Positions 8,890 through 17,107 of a stretch of 64,000 bases of DNA are shown piece by piece. Below the pieces are notes generated by a model. It was given only the letters and a program-made list of their open reading frames with translations, made no database searches and was not told where the DNA came from. A program made the translations under genes and the position numbers. How positions within the stretch are numbered: position 1 is the stretch's first letter; each line of letters starts with the position of its first letter. The stretch covers positions 38,319-102,318 of the forward strand of contig JBEKLU010000004.1 of assembly GCA_050010035.1 (NCBI GenBank), given 5' to 3'. The DNA comes from Roseiarcus sp050010035 (GTDB lineage Bacteria; Pseudomonadota; Alphaproteobacteria; Rhizobiales; Beijerinckiaceae).

Positions 8890-9341
8890 TCAAGATCATC
8901 CTCGTCGGCTTTTGGGCGTGCCTGACCACGCTCGCGGCCGGCTACGCCATGAGCCACCTGCGCGAGGCCGGCGCGAAGCCGCAGGTCGCGGCCGCCGCGT
9001 CGGCGCGGGAGACCAAGAAGACGAAGGAGATCAACGTTCCCAAGATCCGCGACGGGGTCGTCAAGGGGTACGTGGTGGCGGCGCTTTCCTACGTCGTCGA
9101 TCCCACCGCGCTCAAGAAGAGCCCGATCGCGCCGGACGCCTTTGTCGTCGACGAGGCGTTTCGCTACATCTATGACGACAACGCCATCGACTTCGACCAT
9201 CTCGAGACGTTCGACTTGAACAAGATGAGGAGCGCCTTGATCAAGAACGTCAACGCGCGCCTGGGCGCCGAGGTCGTCGTCGACATGGGAATTCAGGAAT
9301 TCACCTTTCTCTCCGCCGCGCAAGCCAAGCAGCGGCTATAG
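8886..9341 (+). CDS. Membrane-anchored protein, possible divergent FliL
   Basis: The 151-residue product begins with one hydrophobic helix (IILVGFWACLTTLAAGYAM, residues 4-22) followed by a periplasmic domain. The pattern VKGYVVAALSYVVDP and the C-terminal MRSALIKNVNARLGAEVVVDMGIQEFTFLSA resemble the FliL fold, in which a membrane-anchored domain associates with the stator. Similarity is weak by eye, so this is an inference helped by position at the end of the flagellar run (overlap ATGA with the previous gene). It could also be an unrelated anchored protein. No terminator is obvious after it. Confidence 0.45.
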   Translation: MIKIILVGFWACLTTLAAGYAMSHLREAGAKPQVAAAASARETKKTKEINVPKIRDGVVKGYVVAALSYVVDPTALKKSPIAPDAFVVDEAFRYIYDDNAIDFDHLETFDLNKMRSALIKNVNARLGAEVVVDMGIQEFTFLSAAQAKQRL

Positions 9342-9423
9342 CGATTCGTCCGTCTCGCACGATTCTCACGTCCTGACAGCGGCGCCGACGCGCTGCGCGC
9401 CGGCGCTCGAAAGCGCCCCGCCT

Positions 9424-9792
9424 TCACGCCGTTCGAACGCCACCGGGCGAGCGCGCCGGGTCGGCGCCTCGATGCCCTGGAGGTTGGGACGTGAACGGCC
9501 GGCGCGCCGCATCGATGAACGCGACGCCCACCGAGTCGGCCCGAGCCCACACCCGCTTCACCCAGTGCGAGGTGAAGCCGCCGAATCCATCGTGAATATG
9601 CAGTTCGAATTCTTCCGGCAAGCAGAACAGTTCATCGCCGCACAATTTTGCGCCGGTGGAAGAAATGTTGCGCACCAGCACGCTGAGCTCGGAACATCCA
9701 TTATTGAACACGCAATGCCCCTGTCGCAAACATCGCGTTCGGACGGCGTGTCTCTTCTCATTCGACGTCAGACTTTTATTTTGCGTCGGCAT
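9424..9792 (-). CDS. PilZ domain protein (c-di-GMP receptor)
   Basis: This 122-residue protein carries both parts of the PilZ signature: an RxxxR box (RHAVR, about residue 14) and the N-x-S-x-x-G motif (NISSTGAKL, about residue 43). Both are needed for c-di-GMP binding in the family. No other domain is present, so it is a single-domain receptor or adaptor. It faces the flagellar genes tail to tail, which suggests, without proof, a role in motility control. The last 20 residues are Arg/Pro-rich and may be unstructured. The 292-bp stretch upstream (9793-10084) is less GC-rich than its surroundings and presumably holds the promoter; nothing else is visible there. Confidence 0.85.
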   Translation of the reverse strand: MPTQNKSLTSNEKRHAVRTRCLRQGHCVFNNGCSELSVLVRNISSTGAKLCGDELFCLPEEFELHIHDGFGGFTSHWVKRVWARADSVGVAFIDAARRPFTSQPPGHRGADPARSPGGVRTA

Positions 9793-10084
9793 GTTCGGGT
9801 TCGTGTGGTGTGGGGTTGCGAAGAGTTTCTCTGTCTTTTATTCGCCAGCTACCGGTCGATTCGCGATATTCTGTTGGGGTCGCCGACGACGAAAACGCCC
9901 TTCCCGGCCAAATCCGCCCAGTTTGGCTGCCCAATTCGTAGTCATAACGCGAAAATATTTCGCAAGGATGAATCTCGTAGCGGGCGCTCGACTTGGGCAG
10001 GCGGCGGGGCCCGCGCTCGGCACCCGGCCGATCGTCGTGGATGGGGCGCTTCGCGCCGAGCGGCCTGCGGCGCGAACCGGGGCT

Positions 10085-10651
10085 CTATCCGACCCGGCGC
10101 AGCGCCGGCGCGCTCGGCCCAGCCGCTTCGCGCGCGTCGTAGAGTTTCGCCATCGTCAGAGCGTCGATGAAGCGCTCGCCCCGGCGCACGAAGTCTCGGT
10201 GGCGCCCCTCGATCTCGAAGCCGAATCGGCGGTAGAGCTTGATCGCCGGATCGTTGTCGCCGAACACCGTCAGTTGAACCCGACGCAATCCCATCATGAT
10301 GCTGGCGGTCGCCATCAACATCTGCAGCAGCCTGGCGCCGATCCCGCGCGCTTGAAACGCTTCGCGCACGCCCAGAAGAATCCACCCGGAATGGTCGAGG
10401 CCGTCGCCCATCACGTAGAGGCCCCCGAATCCGACCGTCTTGCCGGCGATGACGCCGACCACCTCGAAGCGCTTCGAGCACGCGATGTTGGCGAGCCAGG
10501 CCTGGAGCTCGTCGGTCGAGGCGAAAGGCCCTCTGGCGGAGGCGTAGTGCAGAAATCGCTCTTCGTTGAACAGTTCGAGAAGGTCGGAGCTGTCGCGATC
10601 GTCGCGAAGCCGGATGCGCAAACCCTCGATCAGAAATCGATCTTCCGTCAT
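10085..10651 (-). CDS. GNAT-family N-acetyltransferase
   Basis: The 188-residue product matches the GNAT fold of the RimJ/SpeG type. It has an N-terminal IRLRDDRDSSDLLELFNEERFLHYAS, the acetyl-CoA motif region GVREAFQARGIGARLLQMLMATAS, and the C-terminal NDPAIKLYRRFGFEIEGRHRDFVRRGERFIDALTMAKL. The last segment is typical of enzymes acting on protein N-termini or polyamines. The frame extends to 10783, but those 44 residues are Arg-rich and unlike the family, so the ATG at 10651 is chosen. Substrate unknown. Confidence 0.8.
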   Translation of the reverse strand: MTEDRFLIEGLRIRLRDDRDSSDLLELFNEERFLHYASARGPFASTDELQAWLANIACSKRFEVVGVIAGKTVGFGGLYVMGDGLDHSGWILLGVREAFQARGIGARLLQMLMATASIMMGLRRVQLTVFGDNDPAIKLYRRFGFEIEGRHRDFVRRGERFIDALTMAKLYDAREAAGPSAPALRRVG

Positions 10652-10965
10652 CGGCTTTCCAATGCCCTGCGAGCGTCGGCGGCGAGGGGCGGCCGGGCGG
10701 CGTCGACGGCGGCTGTCCGGGAGCGATTTCGAAGCGAGGATCTCTCGGGTCCGCACGAGACGCGCGGCCTCGCTAGCGTGCAAGACACCACCATAAGCTT
10801 GCTCGGGCCTTGCGCCGACGCGTCGGGCGGACCTCGCCGGCGCGCCGGCCGCGCCGCGAGAGCGGGAGAAGCATTTGCGCCCCGAAGGGAAATTTGCGAC
10901 GCTCGCGCGCGAGGCGTCGGGCGCTTCGCGGTGAACGACGAGGGCGTCGCGGGAGGCTGTGGGAG
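10652..10965. other. Divergent intergenic region without a gene
   Basis: This 314-bp GC-rich interval separates the minus-strand GNAT gene from the plus-strand dehydrogenase gene and must hold both promoters. GGGAGG at 10951-10956 is the likely ribosome site for the dehydrogenase. The open frames that cross it on either strand have Arg-rich translations with no recognisable domain. No clear palindrome or terminator was found. Confidence 0.5.
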
Positions 10966-11874
10966 ATGAAAGAGAGAATCGGCTTCGTCGGCGTCGGGCT
11001 CATGGGCCATGGCATGGCGAAAAACATCGTCGAGAAGGGCTGGCCGTTGACGGTTCTCGGCCATCGCAGACGCGAGGCGGTCGAAGATCTCAAGTCGCGC
11101 GGCGCCGCCGAGGCCTCCTCGGCCCGCGCGCTCGCGCTGGCCTCGGACATCGTCGTGATCTGCGTGACGGGTTCGCCGCAAGTCGAGGCCCTCGTTCACG
11201 GCGAGGAAGGGTTGGCGGCGGCGGGCAAGCCGCTGCTGGTCATCGATTGTTCGACCTCGGAGCCCGCGGTCACGACGCGCCTGGCGACCTCGCTCGCGGC
11301 CCGTCGCATCGCGCTCGTCGACGCGCCCCTGAGCCGGACGCCGAAGGACGCCTGGGAGGGCACGCTCGACGTCATGGTGGGCGGCGAGCCCGAGGCCGTG
11401 GAACGGGCGCGACCCGTTCTTCAGGCCTTCGCCGGCCGAATTATCCCGACCGGGCCGGTGGGCACGGGCCACACGATGAAGCTGCTGAACAATTTCCTGT
11501 CGATGGGCTACGCCGCGCTCTATTCCGAAGCGCTGATGATCGGCGCCAAAACGGGGCTGTCGGCCCAGGTCTTCGACAGCGTCATCCGCGGCGGCCGGAT
11601 GGATTGTCCCTTCTACCAGACCTTCTTCAAATACGTCCTCGAAAGGGACCGCGACGCGCATCGCTTCACGATCGCCAATGCCTGCAAGGACGTCACCTAT
11701 CTCGCTGGGCTCGCCGGGGCGCTCGGGGTCGCCAATCCGATCGGCGCCGCAGTGCGCAACAGTTTCGCGTTCGCCGTCGGCGCCGGGCATGGCGAAGCCT
11801 ACGTGCCGATGCTTTCGGACTTCGTGGCGCAATGGAACGGCCTGCCGCCGCCGCGCCCGTCGGCGCCCGAATGA
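10966..11874 (+). CDS. NAD(P)-dependent 3-hydroxyacid dehydrogenase (HIBADH family)
   Basis: The 302-residue protein belongs to the 3-hydroxyisobutyrate/tartronate-semialdehyde dehydrogenase family. The N-terminal Rossmann motif is IGFVGVGLMGHGMAKNI (residues 4-20). The substrate loop is DAPLSRTPKDAWEGTLDVMVGG, and the catalytic-lysine helix is GTGHTMKLLNNFLSMGYAALYSEAL, with Lys in the usual place. The loop reads LSRTPKDAWEGTL where many members have VSGG, so the substrate may differ from 3-hydroxyisobutyrate. A GGGAGG stretch 9 bases upstream supports this start. It stands alone, followed by a tRNA on the other strand; its pathway is not shown by neighbours. Confidence 0.8.
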   Translation: MKERIGFVGVGLMGHGMAKNIVEKGWPLTVLGHRRREAVEDLKSRGAAEASSARALALASDIVVICVTGSPQVEALVHGEEGLAAAGKPLLVIDCSTSEPAVTTRLATSLAARRIALVDAPLSRTPKDAWEGTLDVMVGGEPEAVERARPVLQAFAGRIIPTGPVGTGHTMKLLNNFLSMGYAALYSEALMIGAKTGLSAQVFDSVIRGGRMDCPFYQTFFKYVLERDRDAHRFTIANACKDVTYLAGLAGALGVANPIGAAVRNSFAFAVGAGHGEAYVPMLSDFVAQWNGLPPPRPSAPE

Positions 11875-11923
11875 GGGCGCCCGCGAGCGAGCGGATCGAG
11901 TGGATTTCGCGCAATGAAGTCGT

Positions 11924-12000
11924 TGGTAGCGGGGGCCGGATTCGAACCGGCGACCTCCGGATTATGATTCCGCTGCTCTAACCAGCTGAGCTACCCCGCC
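11924..12000 (-). tRNA. tRNA-Met (CAT anticodon)
   Basis: The minus strand folds as a 77-nt tRNA: acceptor GGCGGGG pairing with CCCCGCT (one G-T pair), D arm GCTC/GAGC, anticodon loop ATCATAA giving CAT, T loop TTCGAAT, and an encoded CCA at 11924-11926. The sequence resembles alphaproteobacterial elongator tRNA-Met rather than the initiator. The CAT anticodon also occurs in lysidine-modified tRNA-Ile2, but the acceptor and D-arm pattern favour Met. The first anticodon-stem pair looks mismatched (G-G). Confidence 0.88.
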
Positions 12001-12203
12001 ACGCCTCGCGAACGAGGACGGCCCGGTTGGGCGGCCCGCTTATAGGGAGGGGCCGGCGAAACTGTCAAGAAAATGTCCCGGCTCACGTCAAGCGAGACAC
12101 GCTTCTCATCGGGCCGAAATCGTCGCAACATCGATAAGCCGCCCCTCGAAGGCCACGCGGGATCGGCCGCGCCCGAATTCACGTCCAAGACGGAGCTTCG
12201 CCC

Positions 12204-12758
12204 ATGAACCCGATCGTCGAGCTGACGCGCGCGTACCACTTCGCGGCGCTAAAGCACGTGAACCAGCGTCGAAAAGGCGAGGCGGCGGAGCCATACGTCA
12301 ACCATCTGACCGAAGTCGCCGAGCTCGCGGCGCGAGCGACGGAGGGAAACCTCGAGGTGGTGATCGCCGCGGTGCTGCACGACGCGGTGGAGGACGTGGG
12401 CGTTACTGCCGAGGAACTGCGCTCGGAGTTCGGCGCGGCGGTCGCCGCGCTGGTCATGGAGGTCACCGACGACAAGAGCCTGCCCAAAGAGACGCGAAAG
12501 CGCCTGCAGGTCGAGCACGCCGGCCACGCGTCGTGGGGCGCCCGCGTCATCAAGCTCGCCGACAAGACCTCCAATCTCAGGGCGCTCGCCGCGAGCCCGC
12601 CGGCCGGCTGGTCGCGCGAACGCCGCGAGGAGTACGTCGCCTGGGCCAGCCGCGTCGTCGATCGCTGCCGCGACGCCAATCCCTGGCTCGCCGAGCAGTT
12701 CGACGCCGCGGCGAGCGCGCTCGGCCGGCGCAACATGAGGGAACGCGACGTCCGATGA
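12204..12758 (+). CDS. HD-domain hydrolase, small alarmone hydrolase (MESH1/SpoT-HD) type
   Basis: The 184-residue protein consists of one HD domain arranged as in the SpoT hydrolase half. HD4-type signatures are visible: RKGEAAEPYVNHLTEVAEL (compare RQGEPYITHP in SpoT), AAVLHDAVEDVGVT containing the metal-binding HD pair, and ARVIKLADKTSNLRALA. No synthetase, TGS or ACT domain is present. Family knowledge suggests a Mn-dependent ppGpp hydrolase, although related proteins hydrolyse other nucleotides. A GGAG lies 10 bases upstream. Its stop overlaps the SDR start (ATGA at 12755), so they are probably co-translated. Confidence 0.75.
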   Translation: MNPIVELTRAYHFAALKHVNQRRKGEAAEPYVNHLTEVAELAARATEGNLEVVIAAVLHDAVEDVGVTAEELRSEFGAAVAALVMEVTDDKSLPKETRKRLQVEHAGHASWGARVIKLADKTSNLRALAASPPAGWSRERREEYVAWASRVVDRCRDANPWLAEQFDAAASALGRRNMRERDVR

Positions 12759-13528
12759 GCCTGATTGAACGCCTTTTCGGCCTCGAGGGCCGCGTCGCGC
12801 TGGTGACCGGGTCTTCGGCCGGGATCGGCGCGGCGATCGCCGCCGGCCTCGCCGGCGCCGGCGCCGAAGTCGTGGTCAACGGCCGCTCGCCGGACAAGAT
12901 CGCGGCCGTGGTCGCGCGCATCGCCGCCGCCGGCGGCAACGCGCACGGGGTCGCTTTCGACGTGACCGCGAGCGCCGAGGTTCGCGCCGGCGTCGCGCGC
13001 ATCGAAGAGGAGATCGGCCCGATCGACATCCTCTTCAACAACGCCGGCGTCCAGCGCCGCGCGCCGCTGGAGGATTTCGCCGAGGAGACGTGGCGGGAGC
13101 TGATGCGCGCCAATCTCGACAGCGTGTTCTTCGTCGGCCAGACCGTGGCGCGCGCGATGATCGCCCGCAAGCGCGGGCGCATCGTCAACATCTGCTCGGT
13201 GCAGAGCGAGCTCGCGCGCCCGGGGATCGCGCCCTACGCCGCCTCGAAAGGGGCGGTGAAGATGCTCACCAAGGGCATGGCGGTCGACTGGGGTAGATTC
13301 GGCCTTCGCGTCAATGGCCTGGGGCCCGGCTACTTTCGCACCGAGCTCAACCAGGCGCTGGTCGAGGACGAGACGTTTTCCGCCTGGCTCACCGGGCGCA
13401 CGCCGCTCGGGCGCTGGGGCGAGGTCGACGAGCTCGTCGGCGCCGCCGTCTTCCTCGCCTCCGACGCCTCCAGCTTCGTCAACGGACACATTCTCTACGT
13501 CGACGGCGGCCTCACCGCCTCGATCTGA
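12755..13528 (+). CDS. Short-chain dehydrogenase/reductase, gluconate-5-dehydrogenase-like
   Basis: The 257-residue protein is a classical SDR: cofactor motif TGSSAGIG (near residue 18), NNAG, catalytic Ser in ICSVQS, the YAASK active-site pair, and the C-terminal ILYVDGGLTASI. The closest common annotation for this pattern is gluconate 5-dehydrogenase or 3-oxoacyl reductase-like; the substrate cannot be deduced. It begins inside the HD gene stop. The next genes run on the opposite strand, so this two-gene unit ends here. No signal or membrane segment. Confidence 0.8.
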   Translation: MSLIERLFGLEGRVALVTGSSAGIGAAIAAGLAGAGAEVVVNGRSPDKIAAVVARIAAAGGNAHGVAFDVTASAEVRAGVARIEEEIGPIDILFNNAGVQRRAPLEDFAEETWRELMRANLDSVFFVGQTVARAMIARKRGRIVNICSVQSELARPGIAPYAASKGAVKMLTKGMAVDWGRFGLRVNGLGPGYFRTELNQALVEDETFSAWLTGRTPLGRWGEVDELVGAAVFLASDASSFVNGHILYVDGGLTASI

Positions 13529-13565
13529 AGCGCGCGGCGCCGCCGCGCCGCGGCCGATCGGGGGA

Positions 13566-14609
13566 TCAGCCGACGGCCCTGACCGCCTCGCGGCGTTGAT
13601 CGTCCATCCCCATCGCGATCAGCGTGGGGGCGCTTCGTTGCATCTCTTGGAAGTCGTTCTTCGACTTCATGCCGCGCCAGTCGGCGAGGATCAGCGCCTG
13701 CGCGACGGCGCCGCCGAGCGTCGTTCCCGGACCCGTGACGATGAAGACATCCGGCGCGAATTCCCGCGCCGCGACCTGGATCGCCTTGGTGAAATCATAG
13801 GTCTCGACGACCTGACGGCCGAGCGTGTAGTCCCAGAGCGCCTGCGTCGGCGTCGCCTGAGGCTGCCAGACCGCGCCGCGCCCGTCGACGAGCGGAAGGC
13901 GCGGCGAGGCGAAAAGCTCGGGCGGCAGGCGCTCGCGGCCCTTGGCGGCGACCGGGCTCTGCAGGCGGGTGTGGAACGCCGCGTGGTTGGCGAGCCGCAG
14001 GGGAAAGCGGCCTTGAGCCGGGGGAACCGACGCCGCGAAGGCCGCGAGGCCGGCGTCGTCGCCGCCGACGACCAGCATGCCGCCGAGATCGATCGACAGC
14101 GCCAGCTCGCAGCCGGGTCGTCGAGCGATCTCGCCGACGAGCGCCAGCAGCGAGGCCTTCCTGTCGGGCGCCGGCGACCAGTCCTCGCCCACGAAGGGAT
14201 AGATCATCTGCCCGCCGATCAGGCTTTCCTGCATCAGCGCGCCCATCGTATTGGCCACCTGAAATCCCGCTTCGGGCGACAGCGCCCCGGCGCAGGCGAG
14301 CGCCGAATACCAGCCCATCGAATTGCCGGTGACGGCGACGATCTCGATCGCCTGATCGTCGATCGACAGGAAGTCGGCGAGCGTCGCCGCGAAGATGAGG
14401 GCCGACGCGTTGTCGCCGCGCGTATGGGTCGCGATCGAATAGGCCTTGGCGCCGTCGAGTTCGGCCAGCGTCGCCTGGCCGAGGCGCCGGCGTTCCCGGT
14501 CGAAGCGCTGGAACAGGTCCGACTTGTCGGCGTGATGGCGAGCCAAATAGCCGAGCTCGCTCTTGTTGTAGACGCCGCGGCCCGGGCAAACGACGACGGC
14601 GGTCTTCAT
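13566..14609 (-). CDS. FabD-like acyltransferase (malonyltransferase family)
   Basis: The 347-residue protein has the FabD alpha/beta hydrolase pattern: a nucleophile elbow GNSMGWYSAL (near residue 95) and a downstream His region LANHAAFHTRLQSPVAAKG. It differs from housekeeping FabD in its start (MKTAVVVCPGRGVYNKSELGYLARHH) and is somewhat longer. No ACP, KS or other PKS domain lies nearby. Its start overlaps the stop of the fused E1 gene (ATGA), so it is the second gene of that operon. Acyl transfer between CoA or carrier thiols is likely; the carrier and the acyl group are unknown. Confidence 0.7.
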   Translation of the reverse strand: MKTAVVVCPGRGVYNKSELGYLARHHADKSDLFQRFDRERRRLGQATLAELDGAKAYSIATHTRGDNASALIFAATLADFLSIDDQAIEIVAVTGNSMGWYSALACAGALSPEAGFQVANTMGALMQESLIGGQMIYPFVGEDWSPAPDRKASLLALVGEIARRPGCELALSIDLGGMLVVGGDDAGLAAFAASVPPAQGRFPLRLANHAAFHTRLQSPVAAKGRERLPPELFASPRLPLVDGRGAVWQPQATPTQALWDYTLGRQVVETYDFTKAIQVAAREFAPDVFIVTGPGTTLGGAVAQALILADWRGMKSKNDFQEMQRSAPTLIAMGMDDQRREAVRAVG

Positions 14610-16795
14610 TGCACGCTCGCCATGAGTTTTCTCGCCGCCCGATGGATTTCGTCCGCCGACGGCAGGGTCGCCGCGTAGGCCGGCCCAGTGGCGATGAAAC
14701 TGTCCTTGGCCGCGACGCGGGCCGCGGGAATCTCGGTGCGCTCCGTCAACAGCGTCATCAAGGCCTCGGCCTGTCCGCCGGTTCGGCGGCATTCGTCGAC
14801 GATCAGGACGCGCTTGCAACGGTGGACGGCGCGCAGCAGCCCCTCCTCGGGAAGCGGCGCCAGCCAGCGCAGATCGACGATGGTGGTCCGGACGCCGTCC
14901 GCGCGCAGCCGCGCTTCCGCCTGCCGTGAGAGATAGGCGCCGTTGCCGTAGGTCACGATGGCGAGGTCCTCGCCGTTGCCAAAGACGCCGACTTCGCCGA
15001 GCGCGATCCGCTCGGCAGGATCGGGATAGATCGTCATCCAGCCGCCGTCTTTTTCGGCGGCGAGGTCGCGCATCGGGTAGAGCGCGATCGGCTCGAGGAA
15101 GACGACGACGCGCTGCTCTTCGCGCGCCAGGCGAACGCATTCGCGCAGCATCTTCGCGGCGTCCGCGCCATTGGAAGGACAGGCGACGACGATCCCCGGA
15201 ATGTCGCGCAGAACGGCGACGGAATTGTCGTTGTGGAAGTGACCGCCGAAGCCTTTTTGATAGCCGAGGCCGGCGATGCGCAGGACCATCGGGTTGGCGT
15301 ATTGCCCGTTGGAGAAAAAGGGCAGTGTCGCCGCTTCGCCGCGGATCTGGTCCTCGGCGTTGTGGAGATAGGCGAGGAACTGGATTTCCGGAATCGGGAT
15401 GAAGCCGTTGTGCGCGAGGCCGATCGCCAGGCCGAGAATGGACTGCTCGTCGAGCAGCGTGTCGATCACCCGGTCCGCGCCGAAGCGCGCCCTGAGCTTC
15501 TGCGTGACGCCGTAGACGCCGCCCTTGCGGCCGATGTCTTCGCCCATCAGCACGATTTCGGCATGGGCGAGCATCAGGTCGGTCAAGGCCCAATTGACGA
15601 GGCGGCTCATCGGCTGAGGCTCGCTCATCGCCTTCAGATCGGCGCCGAACGCGGCCTCGCGGACTTGGGCGCTCGGCGGCGCGCTTGGCCGGCAGGCCTT
15701 GGGCGGCGGGATGAGGCTCGCCATGACGTCCTCGGCCGTCTTCAGCCGCGGCCGCGTGACGGCGTGCGACGCGATCCTTTCGACGCGAGCGAGCGTCTCG
15801 TCGTAGATCGCCAGGGCCTGATCGGGCGTCAGCGCGCCCGCCTCGTCGAGCAGACGCACGCAATGCAGCAACGGGTCGTTCGCCTCGGCCGCCTCGACCT
15901 CGGCGAGCGGCAGATAGGTCGTGGGCATGTCCGCCCCCGCGTGCCCATAGAGCCTGACGGTGTGAAAATGCAGAAAAGCGGGGCTCCTGTTGGCGCGCAC
16001 GTATTCCGCCGCCTCGCTGGCGACGCGAAACGCGTCGTAGATGTCGAGCCCGTCGCAGGCGAAATATCTCAAGGCGGGCCGATTTGAGAACGCCGCGGCG
16101 ATCCAGCCCGTCGGGGTCTTGGTCGAGATGCCGATGCCGTTGTCCTCGCAGACGAAGAGAAGGGGCAGCGGCACGCGCTGATAGGCCGTCCAGGCCGCGG
16201 TGTTGAACGCGCCCTGCGCGGTGGAATGGTTCGCCGAGGCGTCGCCGAACGAGCAGACGACGATACTGTCGTCGGCGAGCGCCTGACGCTCGGGGCGCCG
16301 GCGCCGCGCCAGGCCGAGCGAATAGGCGGCGCCGACGGCCTTGGGCAGGTGACTGGCGATCGTCGAGGTCTGCGGCGGAATGTTCAGGGCCTTGGAGCCG
16401 AGGACCTTGTGCCGGCCGCCCGAGATCGGATCCTCGCTCGAGGCGGCGAACGACAGCAACATGTCCCAGGCGATGGTCTGGCCGGGCGCTTGGCTCGCGC
16501 GCGCGATCTGAAAGGCGGCGTCGCGATAGTGCAGGAAGGCCATGTCGCCGAGGCGGAGCGCGCACGCCACCGCGGCCATCCCCTCGTGGCCGGAAGAGCC
16601 GATGGTGTAGAAGCCCTGCCCGGCCCGCTGCATCGCGCGGCTCGTCCGGTCGAGCGCGCGCGACAGACAGCCGGCGCGATAGATCGCCACCGCTTCGACC
16701 GCGCTCAAGGGCCCGGCGGGGCTGACGCCTCCAGGCAGATCCCGGGCCGCGACCCGGCGGCGGAAATTCTCATGGACGATTTCGGCGCGATCCAT
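14606..16795 (-). CDS. Fused 2-oxoacid dehydrogenase E1 (alpha-beta), TPP-dependent
   Basis: One polypeptide of 729 residues joins an E1-alpha-like half and an E1-beta-like half. The alpha half has the TPP-binding stretch GDASANHSTAQGAFNTAAW through FVCEDNGIGIS (near residues 180-220). The beta half, from about residue 395, shows VLMGEDIGRKGGVYGVTQKL, DEQSILGLAIGLA and GFGGHFHNDNS. No E2 or E3 gene lies nearby, so the lipoyl partner, if any, is elsewhere. The frame opens upstream, but the ATG at 16795 has GAGG about 9 bases before it and gives the usual alpha start (MDRAEIVHENF). The operon faces the hydratase operon across a palindromic operator. Confidence 0.8.
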   Translation of the reverse strand: MDRAEIVHENFRRRVAARDLPGGVSPAGPLSAVEAVAIYRAGCLSRALDRTSRAMQRAGQGFYTIGSSGHEGMAAVACALRLGDMAFLHYRDAAFQIARASQAPGQTIAWDMLLSFAASSEDPISGGRHKVLGSKALNIPPQTSTIASHLPKAVGAAYSLGLARRRRPERQALADDSIVVCSFGDASANHSTAQGAFNTAAWTAYQRVPLPLLFVCEDNGIGISTKTPTGWIAAAFSNRPALRYFACDGLDIYDAFRVASEAAEYVRANRSPAFLHFHTVRLYGHAGADMPTTYLPLAEVEAAEANDPLLHCVRLLDEAGALTPDQALAIYDETLARVERIASHAVTRPRLKTAEDVMASLIPPPKACRPSAPPSAQVREAAFGADLKAMSEPQPMSRLVNWALTDLMLAHAEIVLMGEDIGRKGGVYGVTQKLRARFGADRVIDTLLDEQSILGLAIGLAHNGFIPIPEIQFLAYLHNAEDQIRGEAATLPFFSNGQYANPMVLRIAGLGYQKGFGGHFHNDNSVAVLRDIPGIVVACPSNGADAAKMLRECVRLAREEQRVVVFLEPIALYPMRDLAAEKDGGWMTIYPDPAERIALGEVGVFGNGEDLAIVTYGNGAYLSRQAEARLRADGVRTTIVDLRWLAPLPEEGLLRAVHRCKRVLIVDECRRTGGQAEALMTLLTERTEIPAARVAAKDSFIATGPAYAATLPSADEIHRAARKLMASVQ

Positions 16796-17079
16796 GGCGC
16801 ATCCTCGCGAAAAGGCTTGCGGCCCGACGATCGCCTGGCCGAGGACGAGAGCGTGAACGTCGTGCGCGATCTCGCTCATCGTCGAGATGCGCTCTTCGAA
16901 TTCATGGCCGCGTCCATAGCCACTCGCCGGAACAAATGCAAAATTCGACCGGCCGCTAAGCTCTCGCGATCGCAGACGAAAGCGGGGCGCGCCGGCCGCT
17001 GGCGTCAACCTTTCGCCGGCCTGAAGCGATCGCCCTTCCCCAGCCCCTTGACGAGCGCCGCCGCTTCTCGTATCAGGAG

Positions 17080-17101
17080 ACCGAATGAGTATTCATTCGG
17101 T
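17080..17101. promoter_or_regulatory. FadR/YsiA-type TetR operator palindrome
   Basis: Two perfect 9-bp arms, ACCGAATGA and TCATTCGGT, flank the spacer GTAT. The core GAATGAnTAnTCATTC matches the consensus known for the TetR-type FadR (YsiA) of Bacillus fatty-acid degradation. It lies in the 312-bp gap between the divergent E1 operon and the hydratase operon, 6 bases before the hydratase ATG, so a bound repressor would block that gene and could affect both. The TetR gene at 20758 is the obvious candidate binder. The rest of the gap shows no other feature apart from AGGAG at 17076-17080. Confidence 0.75.
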
Positions 17102-17107
17102 GACGCG

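Noticed and set aside
9942..10481. Minus-strand open frame overlapping the GNAT gene
   Set aside because: It reads the GNAT gene in another frame and gives an Arg-rich translation; the GNAT frame has clear motifs.
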